64,000 bases of DNA. Origin: RU20A sp042610495 (GTDB taxonomy: Bacteria; Pseudomonadota; Alphaproteobacteria; Rhizobiales; Rhizobiaceae). Position 1 is the first letter of the stretch; every line of letters begins with the position of its first letter. The stretch is from positions 930,001 to 994,000 of the forward strand of contig NZ_JBHGAP010000001.1 in the NCBI RefSeq assembly GCF_042610495.1, in the 5' to 3' direction. Under the pieces are notes generated by a model. It was given only the letters and a program-made list of their open reading frames with translations, had not been told where the DNA came from and did no database searches. A program made the position numbers and the translations under genes. Positions 21,773 to 29,971 of the stretch are shown in pieces.

Positions 21773-21802
21773 ATAAAGGGGTCTGTTTTCTGACCCCTTT
21801 AT
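21773..21802 (+). terminator. Hairpin terminator after the small divergent gene
   Basis: An 11-bp stem (ATAAAGGGGTC with GACCCCTTTAT) and an 8-base T-rich loop, 15 bases after the stop codon. The arms carry A and T runs, so it could act in either direction, although the tail after it is not T-rich. Confidence 0.75.
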
Positions 21803-22579
21803 GTCAACACTATGCATTCTTTATATTATATTTTTCATAAATACTCTTATCCTGCATCGATGACTGAGGAAGCTCTCTTATTTGCGATGGGAAAATCCAT
21901 CTCACCGGTACACTACGTTACCGGAACAGTCCCGTAAGCGGTTTCCAATTGCATTAATTTCCCCCTCCATCCCCCTCCCCCCGCAGCGCCCCTACACTCT
22001 CCCCGTCCCGCCATCGGATACACCGGAAGACGTTCCGGCGAGGTGGGGCCGGCGCCTGGGGTGGGGGAAAGACGTAAGTCCTCATCTCAGGGGTGCGCGG
22101 AAAATGGTCTCCCTCCGGTGACGGGAGGCGTGGTGCGGGGGCGTCGGACCGGCTCCTGCGTCATGGTCTCCATGCGAGCGCCGGATGTGCCTGTGCGGCA
22201 TGCACGGGGTGGATGCACGGTCGGCTTCGCCGGACCAGATGTCCGCCGGGCCAGATGTCGGAAGGGACAGCGTTCCCTCGGCCCTGACCCGGATGGACCG
22301 GCGATCGTTCCGTCCCGCGGTGGCTTCGGCCATGGCGGGGCGCGGATGAAGAGAGCGCCGGCCGGGCAGACACCCTCCAGAGAGACCGGAGTCGCGTGCA
22401 AAAACCGCTGAACGGGGCGCCGCAAGGTGTCATTACAAAACATTTCGCACCGGCAGCTTGCAGCGCCCCGTCCGAAATGACCGACTGAACCGGCCAAACC
22501 CGGGCGCTCCGCGTCCGGGGCAGCCATCGCGCGTCCGGCGTCAGGCGCACCCCGTCCCCCGCACGAAAGGCGCCCGCTC
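21803..22579. other. Gene-free interval at the edge of the AT-rich island
   Basis: The first about 160 bases stay AT-rich and hold no convincing reading frame. From about 21960 the composition returns abruptly to GC-rich, beginning with C-runs (CCCCCTCCATCCCCCTCCCC). Open frames here on both strands lack ribosome sites and look like composition artefacts. No tRNA, integrase or clear direct repeat was found at either border. Confidence 0.5.
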
Positions 22580-23287
22580 ATGCCAGAGCATCCCCTTCCC
22601 CGGCCGTCCCTCGCCCAACAGCCTCTCTCCGCCCCTGTCCGACCTGAGGAGATCTTTGCCGATCTCAAAAAGCCCGAACCCGCAAAGCACGCGCCCGCCC
22701 CGGCGGCAAAATCCGTTCCCGCCGGGCTCTGGCCCTGCCATGGCTGGCTGGCGCCGCCGCGTCACGGCTGGGTCTCCTTCCATGCCGATCCCGTCGCGAG
22801 CCGGCTGCCCGATCGGCTGCGCCTCACCACCAGCCGCTGCCGCGATCCAGAATTCGCCCGGCTGGCCCACTGGGCGGAGCGGGCGTTCCTCGCCGCCGTG
22901 GTCGAGGCCCTGTTTGGCCCCGAGTATTTCTGCCGCCGGCGGCGCTGCCGGCGCGCGCACCGCTGCCTCGGCTTCGCCGCCGGCCTGGTCGAACCGCCCT
23001 GCCTCATCCGGCTGCACCACCGGTGGCGTGACGCCCTCGTCTGGCTGCTGGGTCTTAGCCTCGACATGCGCGCCTTCGCCGAGGCGGAGGGCGATCTCTT
23101 CCTCTCGGACGATCCGCGGCGCCGCGCGCTCGAAGACCTTGCGGCCGGCGTCATTTTCCAGCGCCCGCGCCCCGGCCATCCCGGCGATGTCAGACGCATC
23201 CGCCGCTTCCTGCGCGCCCGTGCGGCAGCCGCTGCGGCCCGGCCGCCCCGATCACAGAATGATCACGAAAGTGTCATCGGCAGTTGA
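22580..23287 (+). CDS. Hypothetical protein, Arg/Cys-rich centre
   Basis: A 235-residue protein I do not recognise. After a proline-rich N-terminus (to about residue 45), GLWPCHGWLAPPRHGWVSF and PDRLRLTTSRCRDPEFARL look like structured segments. A basic cysteine cluster (FCRRRRCRRAHRC) sits near residue 118-130. A further 80 residues include LIRLHHRWRDALVWLLGLSLDM and a C-terminal arginine/alanine helix. A GAAAGG sequence precedes ATG 22580. It ends 40 bases before the PhoX-like gene and may share its transcript. The reading frame is free of the usual shadow features, but function is unknown. Confidence 0.65.
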   Translation: MPEHPLPRPSLAQQPLSAPVRPEEIFADLKKPEPAKHAPAPAAKSVPAGLWPCHGWLAPPRHGWVSFHADPVASRLPDRLRLTTSRCRDPEFARLAHWAERAFLAAVVEALFGPEYFCRRRRCRRAHRCLGFAAGLVEPPCLIRLHHRWRDALVWLLGLSLDMRAFAEAEGDLFLSDDPRRRALEDLAAGVIFQRPRPGHPGDVRRIRRFLRARAAAAAARPPRSQNDHESVIGS

Positions 23288-23327
23288 TAGGGGATCACGG
23301 TCCCTGACACCCATGAGGTTTCCTCCC

Positions 23328-24974
23328 ATGTCTGACCGCCTTTCCACTCTCCTCGTCTCCACCGCGCTCGCCACCGGCCTGCTCGGCGCCCTCTGTCCCG
23401 CGCTCGCCGCCGATGCGGCGCATCCGACCAGCGTCGCCAAGCCCGTCGAGAAGGTCGACGGCCAGTCGGCCGACAGCGTGCTGTCGCCGGAGCTCGATCG
23501 CGTCGCCGCCGCCAAGGGCGCCATGACGCTCGATGGCGCGACCCTCGTCATCCATTCCTACGGCTATGCCGGCGACGGCCCCTTCGTTCCGGAAGCCGGC
23601 GACGTGCAGAGCAAGACGCATGACGTCGAGGCCGTGAAGACCGAGCCGGACAAGAACACCTATCTCGTGCTGGACGGCCAGAAGGGCGCCGACGCCGCCT
23701 ATAATTACGGCACGCACTTCCTCTTCCAGGGCCACGAATCGGCCGTCGAGATCAACGGCCAGCCCTATGGCTACGTCACCCGCATCAATCTCGATGCCAC
23801 CGATGAGGCGCACCGCGTGACGCTGCTGGCCTCGCAGGATACCGAAGGCAAGCCGCTGCAGATGTTCGACGGCTCCACCTGGAACCCCTTCACCAAGCAG
23901 CTCCTCCTGACCTCGGAAGAGGGCAAGGATGGCGGCGTCTGGCTCTCCACGATCGATTATCCGGCCAAGGTCACCACGCTGCACGGCGTCTTCGGCCACG
24001 CCTCCTATGAAGGCGTGCAGGTCGACAAGGACGGCAATATCTGGCTCGTGGAGGATGCCGGCGGCAAGACCTCGAAGACGCTCGAAAAGGCCAAGCAGCC
24101 GAATTCCTTCGTCTACCGCTTCGTGCCGAAGGACAAGACGGACCTCTCCAAGGGCGGCAAGCTGCAGGCCCTGCAATATGCCACCGCCGATGGCAAGCCG
24201 GTCACCTTCCACGCCGACGACATGGATGGCGACATCAAGTCGGAAGGCCTGAAGGCGCTGCACACCTACGGCACCACGCTGAAGGCCAAGTGGGTCACCG
24301 TCCACGACACCGACAAGGACGGCACCGAACCCTTCATAGCCTTCGAAAAGGCCCGCGAAGCCGGCGCCTCGCCGCTGAAGCGTCCGGAAAACGGTCTCTT
24401 CCGCCCGGGCACGGATTTCACCGAATTCTACTTCACCGAAACCGGCGACACCAACGTCAAGACCGCCGCCGGCCGCGAATATGGCGGCTTCGGCGCCGTG
24501 CTGAAGGTCAAGCTGCCCTCCGCCTCGGCCGATGAAGGCGAACTCTCCATGGCCTATCTCGGCGACGCCGCCCATTCGGGCGTCGACAACATCGCCTTCT
24601 GGGACAAGGACACGATCGCCGTGGTCGAGGATGACGGCGATACCGCCCACTCGCAGCGCAAGGCCTATGACAGCGGTTACCTGATCGACCTCAAGGCGGA
24701 TTACGCCACGGGCGCCGAGCCGGTCCGCTTCCTCGCCGAAGGCCGCGATCCCTCCGCCACCATCGACAGCGCGCTTTCGAAGGATGCCGAGGAAACCGGC
24801 TTCAAGAACGACGGCGACAACGAGATCACCGGCATCCACGTCTCCGACGGCAATCCGACGGTGGAAGGCCTGCTCGGCGTGGCCGTTCCCACCCCCTTCG
24901 CCAATGGCTGGCGCGTCTTCTACACCCAGCAGCACGGCGACAACATCACCTGGGAGATCGTCGCGAAGAAGTAA
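23328..24974 (+). CDS. Secreted PhoX/DUF839-like protein
   Basis: A 548-residue exported protein. The N-terminus (LSTLLVSTALATGLLGAL, then ALAAD) is a Sec signal peptide. The rest resembles the beta-propeller DUF839/PhoX group: GTHFLFQGHES, GYVTRINLDATDE, FDGSTWNPFTKQLL, GVQVDKDGNIWLVEDAGG, FTEFYFTETGD and a DDGD acidic site near residue 440. PhoX enzymes are calcium-dependent periplasmic phosphatases. This member lacks a twin-arginine signal, so its activity is uncertain. ATG 23328 has GAGG nine bases upstream; ATG 23313 does not. Confidence 0.72.
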   Translation: MSDRLSTLLVSTALATGLLGALCPALAADAAHPTSVAKPVEKVDGQSADSVLSPELDRVAAAKGAMTLDGATLVIHSYGYAGDGPFVPEAGDVQSKTHDVEAVKTEPDKNTYLVLDGQKGADAAYNYGTHFLFQGHESAVEINGQPYGYVTRINLDATDEAHRVTLLASQDTEGKPLQMFDGSTWNPFTKQLLLTSEEGKDGGVWLSTIDYPAKVTTLHGVFGHASYEGVQVDKDGNIWLVEDAGGKTSKTLEKAKQPNSFVYRFVPKDKTDLSKGGKLQALQYATADGKPVTFHADDMDGDIKSEGLKALHTYGTTLKAKWVTVHDTDKDGTEPFIAFEKAREAGASPLKRPENGLFRPGTDFTEFYFTETGDTNVKTAAGREYGGFGAVLKVKLPSASADEGELSMAYLGDAAHSGVDNIAFWDKDTIAVVEDDGDTAHSQRKAYDSGYLIDLKADYATGAEPVRFLAEGRDPSATIDSALSKDAEETGFKNDGDNEITGIHVSDGNPTVEGLLGVAVPTPFANGWRVFYTQQHGDNITWEIVAKK

Positions 24975-24997
24975 CCGCGCGATCGCAAAAGACGAAG

Positions 24998-25036
24998 CCG
25001 GCGCAGCCCCCGCAAGGGCTGCGCCGGTCGCTTTTT
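24998..25036 (+). terminator. Rho-independent terminator of the PhoX-like gene
   Basis: A perfect 12-bp stem (CCGGCGCAGCCC with GGGCTGCGCCGG), a 6-base loop and TCGCTTTTT, 23 bases after the stop codon. Confidence 0.92.
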
Positions 25037-25055
25037 GAAACGAATGGAAAAGCCC

Positions 25056-25760
25056 TTACTCGGCCGCCTTCGGCACGTCGTCGGCCGCGTCCGGCTCGAT
25101 GTCGGGCGCCGCATCGGCCCCGGGGGCGCTTGCATGCACCGGAGGCGCGCTGTCGTGCGGCGCGGGCTGGCGCTCTGCAAGTCCGCCTCTGTCGCTGTCG
25201 CGGGCGTCCAGCTCGTAGGCATAGCCGTCCAGCATGCCATAGGCCTGCTCGATGGCGGCGATCTGCTGCTCGGTGGAGCGGATGGCATCGGTGATCGACT
25301 GCGAGCGGGCGCGCAGCATCGAGCCCAGCACGTCCGTTCCCGGCCGGCGCGCCAGCCGGTCGATATGGTGGCGCACCCGGTCGCGATGGCGCTCCAGCTC
25401 CAGGATGTGGAAACGGTTCTTGAGAATGTCGTCCGAAAGCTTGCGCCGCATCGCTGCCACGGGATCGAAACTGCCGGGCATGCGCTCGTCGAGGATCATC
25501 TCGTTGACCAGCGCCTCCAGCATCATCAGCCCCTTCAGCGCCTTGGGGTCGGCCATGTCGGGGTCGTAGCCGGTGTCGTCATAGACCTTGCGCCGCACCG
25601 GATCCTTCAGCAGTTCGTGCGCCGCCGTCAGCTGCGCAAAGCTTTCCACGTCGCCGCCCTGGTCGGGATGGGCACTCTTGGCGGCCTGGCGAAAGGCAGC
25701 GCGGATTTCCGCCTCGCCCGCGTCCCGGGCGACACCCAGCGTTTCATAAGGGTCGATCAC
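25056..25760 (-). CDS. DnaJ-domain protein
   Basis: About 234 residues. The start is set at GTG 25760, which follows GGGGGAGCAAGGC; an ATG 15 bases upstream lacks a spaced ribosome site. The N-terminal J domain (residues 1-65) reads DPYETLGVARDAGEAEIRAAFRQAAKSAHPDQGG, with the HPD motif that stimulates DnaK ATPase. There is no Gly/Phe region or zinc-finger domain. The rest is helical and coiled (about 70-190), followed by an Asp/Ala/Pro-rich tail. It is probably a specialised type III J-protein; its client is unknown. Confidence 0.88.
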   Translation of the reverse strand: MIDPYETLGVARDAGEAEIRAAFRQAAKSAHPDQGGDVESFAQLTAAHELLKDPVRRKVYDDTGYDPDMADPKALKGLMMLEALVNEMILDERMPGSFDPVAAMRRKLSDDILKNRFHILELERHRDRVRHHIDRLARRPGTDVLGSMLRARSQSITDAIRSTEQQIAAIEQAYGMLDGYAYELDARDSDRGGLAERQPAPHDSAPPVHASAPGADAAPDIEPDAADDVPKAAE

Positions 25761-26273
25761 GCCTTGCTCCCCCATCTCTCTCGCCAGCCTGTGCTTCACG
25801 CCTGCCCTGCGGCCTGCCCGGGTGCAGACCCCTGTCGCAGGCCTCAAGGGGTACCGGCTTCGTCCGCACCCCGCAAGCGCGCGGCACGCCGATCCCCAGA
25901 TGGCTTGCCCGCTGCCTTGGCCCGCAAATGGGACGAAAGGGCGGCATGGCTGGTGGCATGGCGTCTTCTTTCGGTCCGCGCCTGCCAGCATGAACCGACT
26001 GCGCCGCCGCCGAAAGGCCAAAAGTTGGGCGTTGCTTTTCCACGACAAAACTGTCAAGGCTATCGGCGTTCGGGCGTTTTCTATCCCGGAGACTGGACTG
26101 ACTGTATGCCCGGCTTGCCGGGTAGCTGACCGCAAGACCCTATGGCCTCCGGGCCGCAGGCATGGGCCGGCGTCGTAGACGTTCTTTCCCCGTTATCGTG
26201 ACTACTCGACAAAACGCCATCCGCACCTATCTCGCGGCGGCAAACTGCAAAAAGGGAAAGAGGATCTCCCCCC
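25761..26273. other. Intergenic region between the DnaJ-domain and cold-shock genes
   Basis: No supported gene in these 513 bases; the open frames on both strands lack ribosome sites. The last 100 bases before the cold-shock start are less GC-rich and likely contain its promoter and long 5' leader, but no specific promoter element can be assigned with confidence. Confidence 0.45.
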
Positions 26274-26486
26274 ATGGCCACCAAGGGCACCGTTAAGTTT
26301 TTCAACCAGGACAAGGGCTTCGGCTTCATCACGCCGGAAGGCGGCGCGAAGGACGTGTTCGTTCACATCTCCGCTCTCCAGGCTGCCGGCCTGCAGACGC
26401 TGAAGGACGGCCAGCAGGTCACCTTCGACACCGAGCCGGATCGCATGGGCAAGGGCCCGAAGGCCGTCAACATCCGCGCTGCATAA
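26274..26486 (+). CDS. cspA: Cold-shock-domain protein (CspA family)
   Basis: A 70-residue single-domain RNA/ssDNA-binding chaperone. The RNP1 motif KGFGFITPE (residues 16-24) and RNP2 motif VFVHIS (28-33) are both intact, and the length matches CspA. AAAGAGGA precedes ATG 26274. It is followed by a hairpin terminator. Which member of the usual rhizobial Csp set it is cannot be decided. Confidence 0.96.
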   Translation: MATKGTVKFFNQDKGFGFITPEGGAKDVFVHISALQAAGLQTLKDGQQVTFDTEPDRMGKGPKAVNIRAA

Positions 26487-26527
26487 TCTGCGCGCCGCCC
26501 TCCCCCGGAGGGTGACAAGGATTTCGA

Positions 26528-26559
26528 AACATGGCGGCTCCGGCCGCCATGTTGCGTTT
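26528..26559 (+). terminator. Terminator hairpin after the cold-shock gene
   Basis: An 11-bp perfect stem (AACATGGCGGC with GCCGCCATGTT) closed by a TCCG tetraloop, then GCGTTTC, 42 bases after the stop. The T-tail is short, so it may work weakly. Confidence 0.75.
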
Positions 26560-26651
26560 CAGGGGTCGAAAATCAGGGGGGCTAAAACGGGAGCGCACCG
26601 CGACGGCGCGAAAAATCCCGCCGCCGTTTTTCCACCCTCTGTTCCAGTCGC

Positions 26652-27770
26652 CTAGGCTGACAGCGCCTCGTTGCTGTCGCCCTGGTCGGTTTCCCCCGCG
26701 TCCATCCGCACCAGCACCGCATCGAAGGCCTTTGCAATCACCTCCGGCCCGGCATCCATGCGCGCCGCTTCGGAGGACAGGATCTGCCGGTAGCGCTTCG
26801 CCCCGGCCATCCCCTGGAAGAGGCCGACCATATGCCGCGTGACGTGAATGAGCCGCCCGCCCTTTTCGATGTGCCGCGCCGCATGGTCCTGCATGGCGGC
26901 ACACACGCGGCGCCAGAAGTCGGCATCCCGCGGCGCAAGGTCGTGTGCGCTCGCACCCGTCAGCGGATGCGGCACATGGGCATCCACCGTGGCCAGAAGG
27001 CTGCTGTCCTGATAGGCCGCGCGCCCCAGCATCATGCCGTCGAGCCCTTCGCTCGCAGCAATGCCTTCCGCCAGCGTCTTCAGCCCGCCATTGATCCCAA
27101 CGAAGAGATCGGGATGCGCTGCCTTCAGCCGATGCACGATCGCGTAATCGAGCGGCGGAATATCCCGGTTTTCCTTCGGCGACAGGCCCTGCAGCCAGGC
27201 CTTGCGAGCATGGACCCAGACGGCATCGGCACCCGCCGCCTTGACCCGCGCCACCAGGTCGAACAGCGCCTCCTCCGGCTCCTGCTCGTCCACGCCGATC
27301 CGGCATTTGACGGTGACGGGAATCGAGACCGCCGCCTTCATCGCCGCCACGCAGTCGGCCACCACATCAGGCTCGCGCATCAGGCAGGCGCCGAACGTGC
27401 CGGACTGCACCCGGTCGGAGGGGCAGCCGACATTCATGTTGATCTCGTCATAGCCGAAGCCGACACCGATCCGCGCGGCCTCCGCCATCTTGGCGGGATC
27501 GTTGCCGCCGAGCTGCAGCGCGACCGGGTTCTCGCAAGGCTCGAAACCGAGCAGCCGCTGCCGGTCGCCACGGATCGCCGCATCCGCCACGATCATCTCG
27601 GTGTAGAGCAGCGCATGGCGCGACATCTGCCGGGCAAAAACCCGGAAGTGACTGTCGGTCCAATCGATCATCGGGGCAACGGCGAAGACCGGGCCAGCGA
27701 AATAGCGGCCCCGCCCGGCGCTGCCGATCTCGCCAACGCCCGTCGTTCCAACCTGTGCGTGATCCGTCAT
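26652..27770 (-). CDS. dusA: tRNA-dihydrouridine(20/20a) synthase
   Basis: A 372-residue FMN enzyme that reduces U20/U20a in the tRNA D-loop. Motifs are FAVAPMIDWTDSHFRVFAR (FMN binding), LLYTEMIVADAAIRG, LQLGGNDP, NMNVGCPSDRVQSGTFGACLM with the catalytic Cys, VKCRIGVD, and INGGLKTLAEGIA. DAAIRG and WVHARKAWLQGLSPKENR mark the DusA subgroup. Start chosen at ATG 27770, nine bases after GAAAGG; the ATG at 27779 is too close to that site. Confidence 0.95.
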   Translation of the reverse strand: MTDHAQVGTTGVGEIGSAGRGRYFAGPVFAVAPMIDWTDSHFRVFARQMSRHALLYTEMIVADAAIRGDRQRLLGFEPCENPVALQLGGNDPAKMAEAARIGVGFGYDEINMNVGCPSDRVQSGTFGACLMREPDVVADCVAAMKAAVSIPVTVKCRIGVDEQEPEEALFDLVARVKAAGADAVWVHARKAWLQGLSPKENRDIPPLDYAIVHRLKAAHPDLFVGINGGLKTLAEGIAASEGLDGMMLGRAAYQDSSLLATVDAHVPHPLTGASAHDLAPRDADFWRRVCAAMQDHAARHIEKGGRLIHVTRHMVGLFQGMAGAKRYRQILSSEAARMDAGPEVIAKAFDAVLVRMDAGETDQGDSNEALSA

Positions 27771-27951
27771 GGCCGGCATCCTTTCGTCGCGCGGCTCCTA
27801 CCACGCTGCACTGCAATGAAGCAAATGCCCGCAATTGGTGCGCTGCATGTTGACCTTGCGCCGCGAATATGCGGAGGTGCCTCATAAAAAACAATTTCGT
27901 GATACGATTTTACCGTACCGAAATAAATGAATCAAAAAACGGGAGAGGATC

Positions 27952-28155
27952 ATGCAGGAGGAGAATCTGTACCGGATCGTCGAGGTCAGCTTGCGCCAGG
28001 GCTCTGCCCGGCGGGACATCGGCATCATGACCGTTCGCCAGGCGCTCGCACTGCCGCAGGGCGCGACCATCGAAGTTTCGGACCCGGCGCTGAACTCGCG
28101 CAGCAACGGCCATTACCTGACGCGCGAACAGCTCAAGCAATACGCTTGCGGCTGA
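27952..28155 (+). CDS. Small hypothetical protein
   Basis: A 67-residue protein starting MQEENLYRIVEVSLRQGS. It has a beta-like first half (DIGIMTVRQALALPQGATIEV) and ends with HYLTREQLKQYACG. No family was recognised. GGGAGAGG precedes ATG 27952. The upstream 60 bases are AT-rich and promoter-like. It is followed by a two-hairpin repeat element. Confidence 0.6.
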   Translation: MQEENLYRIVEVSLRQGSARRDIGIMTVRQALALPQGATIEVSDPALNSRSNGHYLTREQLKQYACG

Positions 28156-28188
28156 TTGCAGGATTTCCACGGTGGGAAGAGCGGTGCT

Positions 28189-28291
28189 GCAGCATGTCTC
28201 CCGAAAGTGCGCAGCGGTTTCGGGAAAAAGACATGCGAAAACAAGAAACGAAAGCACATCGCATGAATCTCGAATCAGGCGACGTGCTTTA
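28189..28291. repeat. Two-hairpin rhizobial intergenic mosaic element (RIME-like)
   Basis: Hairpin 1 has arms GCATGTC (28192) and GACATGC (28230) with inner arms CCCGAAA and TTTCGGG. Hairpin 2 has arms AAAGCAC and GTGCTTT (28251-28290). The combination of two palindromes and a short linker is the pattern of rhizobial intergenic mosaic elements. It lies between the small protein gene and the FAH gene. Confidence 0.8.
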
Positions 28292-28326
28292 GGCTTTGCG
28301 CGAACGTAACGCCTTAGTGAGAGACC

Positions 28327-29013
28327 ATGCAGCCGCTTTTTCCGCCGCCCGAAACCATTCTCCTGCCCATCGAGGGCGAAGCCGCCGGCTTTCCGGTGCG
28401 CCGGGTCTATTGCGTCGGCCGCAACTATGCCGACCACGCCCGTGAGATCGGCCACGAACCGAACCGGGATCCACCCTTCTTCTTCCAGAAGAACCCCGAC
28501 AATCTGCTGACCGCCGGGCGCGCCTTCCCCTACCCTTCACAGACCAATGACGTGCATCACGAGGTCGAGTTCGTCGCCGTGCTGGCGAAGGGCGGATCGG
28601 ACATTGCGCCGGAAGACGCCCTCTCCCATGTCTATGGCTATGCCGTCGGCATCGATTTCACCCGCCGCGACATGCAGGCCGCCGCCAAGGCCGCCGGCAA
28701 GCCGTGGTCGGCGGCCAAGGCCTTCGAACACTCCGCGCCAATCTCGCCCATTATACCCGCCGCACGCCTCGGCCATCCCTCGACGGCCCGCATCTGGCTC
28801 GACGTCAACGGCAAGCGCCGGCAGGACGCCGATATTGCCGACATGACCTGGGGCATGGCCGATATCATCGCGCACGCCTCGCGGCTTTTCACGCTCGCTC
28901 CCGGCGATGTGATCTTTACCGGCACCCCCGCCGGCGTCGGCCCCGTCAAGCGCGGTGACACGATCACCTGCGGCATCGACGACCTCGGGACACTCACCGT
29001 CAGCGTCGTGTGA
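28327..29013 (+). CDS. Fumarylacetoacetate hydrolase-family protein
   Basis: A 228-residue FAH-fold hydrolase of FAHD1/fumarylpyruvate hydrolase size. The metal ligands lie in HHEVEFVAVL (Glu, Glu) and GIDFTRRD (Asp). The lid helix after AAKAAGKPWSAAKAFE and the C-terminal FTGTPAGVGPVKRGD are diagnostic. Members cleave acylpyruvates or decarboxylate oxaloacetate, and the sequence does not decide between them. It is followed 19 bases later by the carbonic anhydrase gene and is likely co-transcribed. Confidence 0.92.
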   Translation: MQPLFPPPETILLPIEGEAAGFPVRRVYCVGRNYADHAREIGHEPNRDPPFFFQKNPDNLLTAGRAFPYPSQTNDVHHEVEFVAVLAKGGSDIAPEDALSHVYGYAVGIDFTRRDMQAAAKAAGKPWSAAKAFEHSAPISPIIPAARLGHPSTARIWLDVNGKRRQDADIADMTWGMADIIAHASRLFTLAPGDVIFTGTPAGVGPVKRGDTITCGIDDLGTLTVSVV

Positions 29014-29032
29014 AGCGAAGGGAACGCGCCCC

Positions 29033-29566
29033 ATGCCTCTCTATGCCATCGATGGCCAGCGTCCCACGCTTCCCCCGGAGGGCCGCTACTGGGTCGCGCC
29101 CGATGCCCATGTCATCGGCCGGGTCGATCTCGGCGAGGATGTCGGCATCTGGTTCGGCGCCGTGCTGCGCGGGGACAATGAGCTGATCCGCATCGGTGCC
29201 CGCACCAATATCCAGGAAGGTGCGGTGCTCCATGTGGATCCGGGCTTTCCCGTCACGATCGGGGAAGGCTGCACCATCGGTCACCGCGCCATCGTCCACG
29301 GCTGCACCATCGGTGACAACAGCCTCGTCGGCATGGGCGCCACGATCCTCAATGGCGCCCGCATCGGCAACAACTGCCTCGTCGGCGCCAATGCGCTGGT
29401 CACCGAAGGCAAGGTCTTCGAGGATGGCAGCCTCATCGTCGGCGCGCCCGCCAAGGCCGTGCGAATGCTGGATGAGGCCGCGATCAACGGATTGAAGCTC
29501 TCGTCAAGCCATTACGTGAAGAACTGGCAGCGTTTCGCCCGTGGCCTCCAGCGGATCGATCCGTGA
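29033..29566 (+). CDS. Gamma-class carbonic anhydrase-like protein (hexapeptide repeat)
   Basis: A 177-residue left-handed beta-helix protein. Hexapeptide repeats run from about residue 15 to 140 (VIGRVDLGEDVGIWFGAVLRGD, NIQEGAVLHVD, TIGHRAIVHGCTIGDNSLVGMGA). Three zinc-type histidines appear in the positions of YrdA/CaiE-like gamma carbonic anhydrases (VLHVD, IGHRAIVHGC). A C-terminal helix (SSHYVKNWQRFARGL) follows. Whether it hydrates CO2 is unproven for most of this subgroup. The start at ATG 29033 follows GAAGGGA. Confidence 0.92.
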   Translation: MPLYAIDGQRPTLPPEGRYWVAPDAHVIGRVDLGEDVGIWFGAVLRGDNELIRIGARTNIQEGAVLHVDPGFPVTIGEGCTIGHRAIVHGCTIGDNSLVGMGATILNGARIGNNCLVGANALVTEGKVFEDGSLIVGAPAKAVRMLDEAAINGLKLSSSHYVKNWQRFARGLQRIDP

Positions 29567-29572
29567 CAGCCG

Positions 29573-29971
29573 TCAGGCGGCACAGGCCGCGCAGATGCCC
29601 TTCACCTCGATCAGCGTCTTGGAGGGCTTGAAACCGCGTTCCTTCGCCCAGTCGGCCAGCCGATGCTCGATCCCGTGGTCGTGGAATTCGATGACCTGGC
29701 TGCACCGCTCGCAGATCGCAAAGGCCGTCAGTCCGTGGGAGGCACAATTGTCATGCGGATGGGCGCAGGCGACGAAGGAATTGATGCTCTCGAGACGGTG
29801 CACGAGCCCCTTCTCGATCAGCTTTTCGAGCGCCCGATACACCTGCAAGGGCGCGCGGAACCCCGCATCGCGCAGCTTGTCGAGAATTGTATAGGCACTG
29901 AGCGGCTGGTCGGCAGCCCGCAGCGCGTCGAAGACAAGCGCCTGGTTGCGCGTCAGATCGTGTTCACTCAT
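29573..29971 (-). CDS. zur: Fur-family zinc uptake regulator (Zur)
   Basis: A 132-residue protein with an N-terminal winged helix (LTRNQALVFDALRAADQPLSAYTILDKL) and a metal-binding dimerisation domain: CAHPHDNCASHG, CERCSQVIEF with the structural CxxC, and a final CAACAA. It represses zinc uptake genes when zinc is abundant. Assignment as Zur rather than Fur or Mur rests on overlap of its start with the end of znuB, so it is translationally coupled to the zinc transporter. Start at ATG 29971, which has GGAGG at the right distance. Confidence 0.9.
   Translation of the reverse strand: MSEHDLTRNQALVFDALRAADQPLSAYTILDKLRDAGFRAPLQVYRALEKLIEKGLVHRLESINSFVACAHPHDNCASHGLTAFAICERCSQVIEFHDHGIEHRLADWAKERGFKPSKTLIEVKGICAACAA

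Noticed and set aside
22082..22411. Open frames on both strands between the AT-rich island and the hypothetical gene
   Set aside because: They overlap one another, have no ribosome sites and no domain-like segments.
23255..23300. Pho box upstream of the PhoX-like gene
   Set aside because: TGATCAC and TGTCATC words are present, but their spacing and sequence do not match the direct repeats of a Pho box.
25744..26043. Minus-strand open frame upstream of the DnaJ-domain gene
   Set aside because: No ribosome site, an Arg/Gly-rich shadow-like composition, and it overlaps the DnaJ start.
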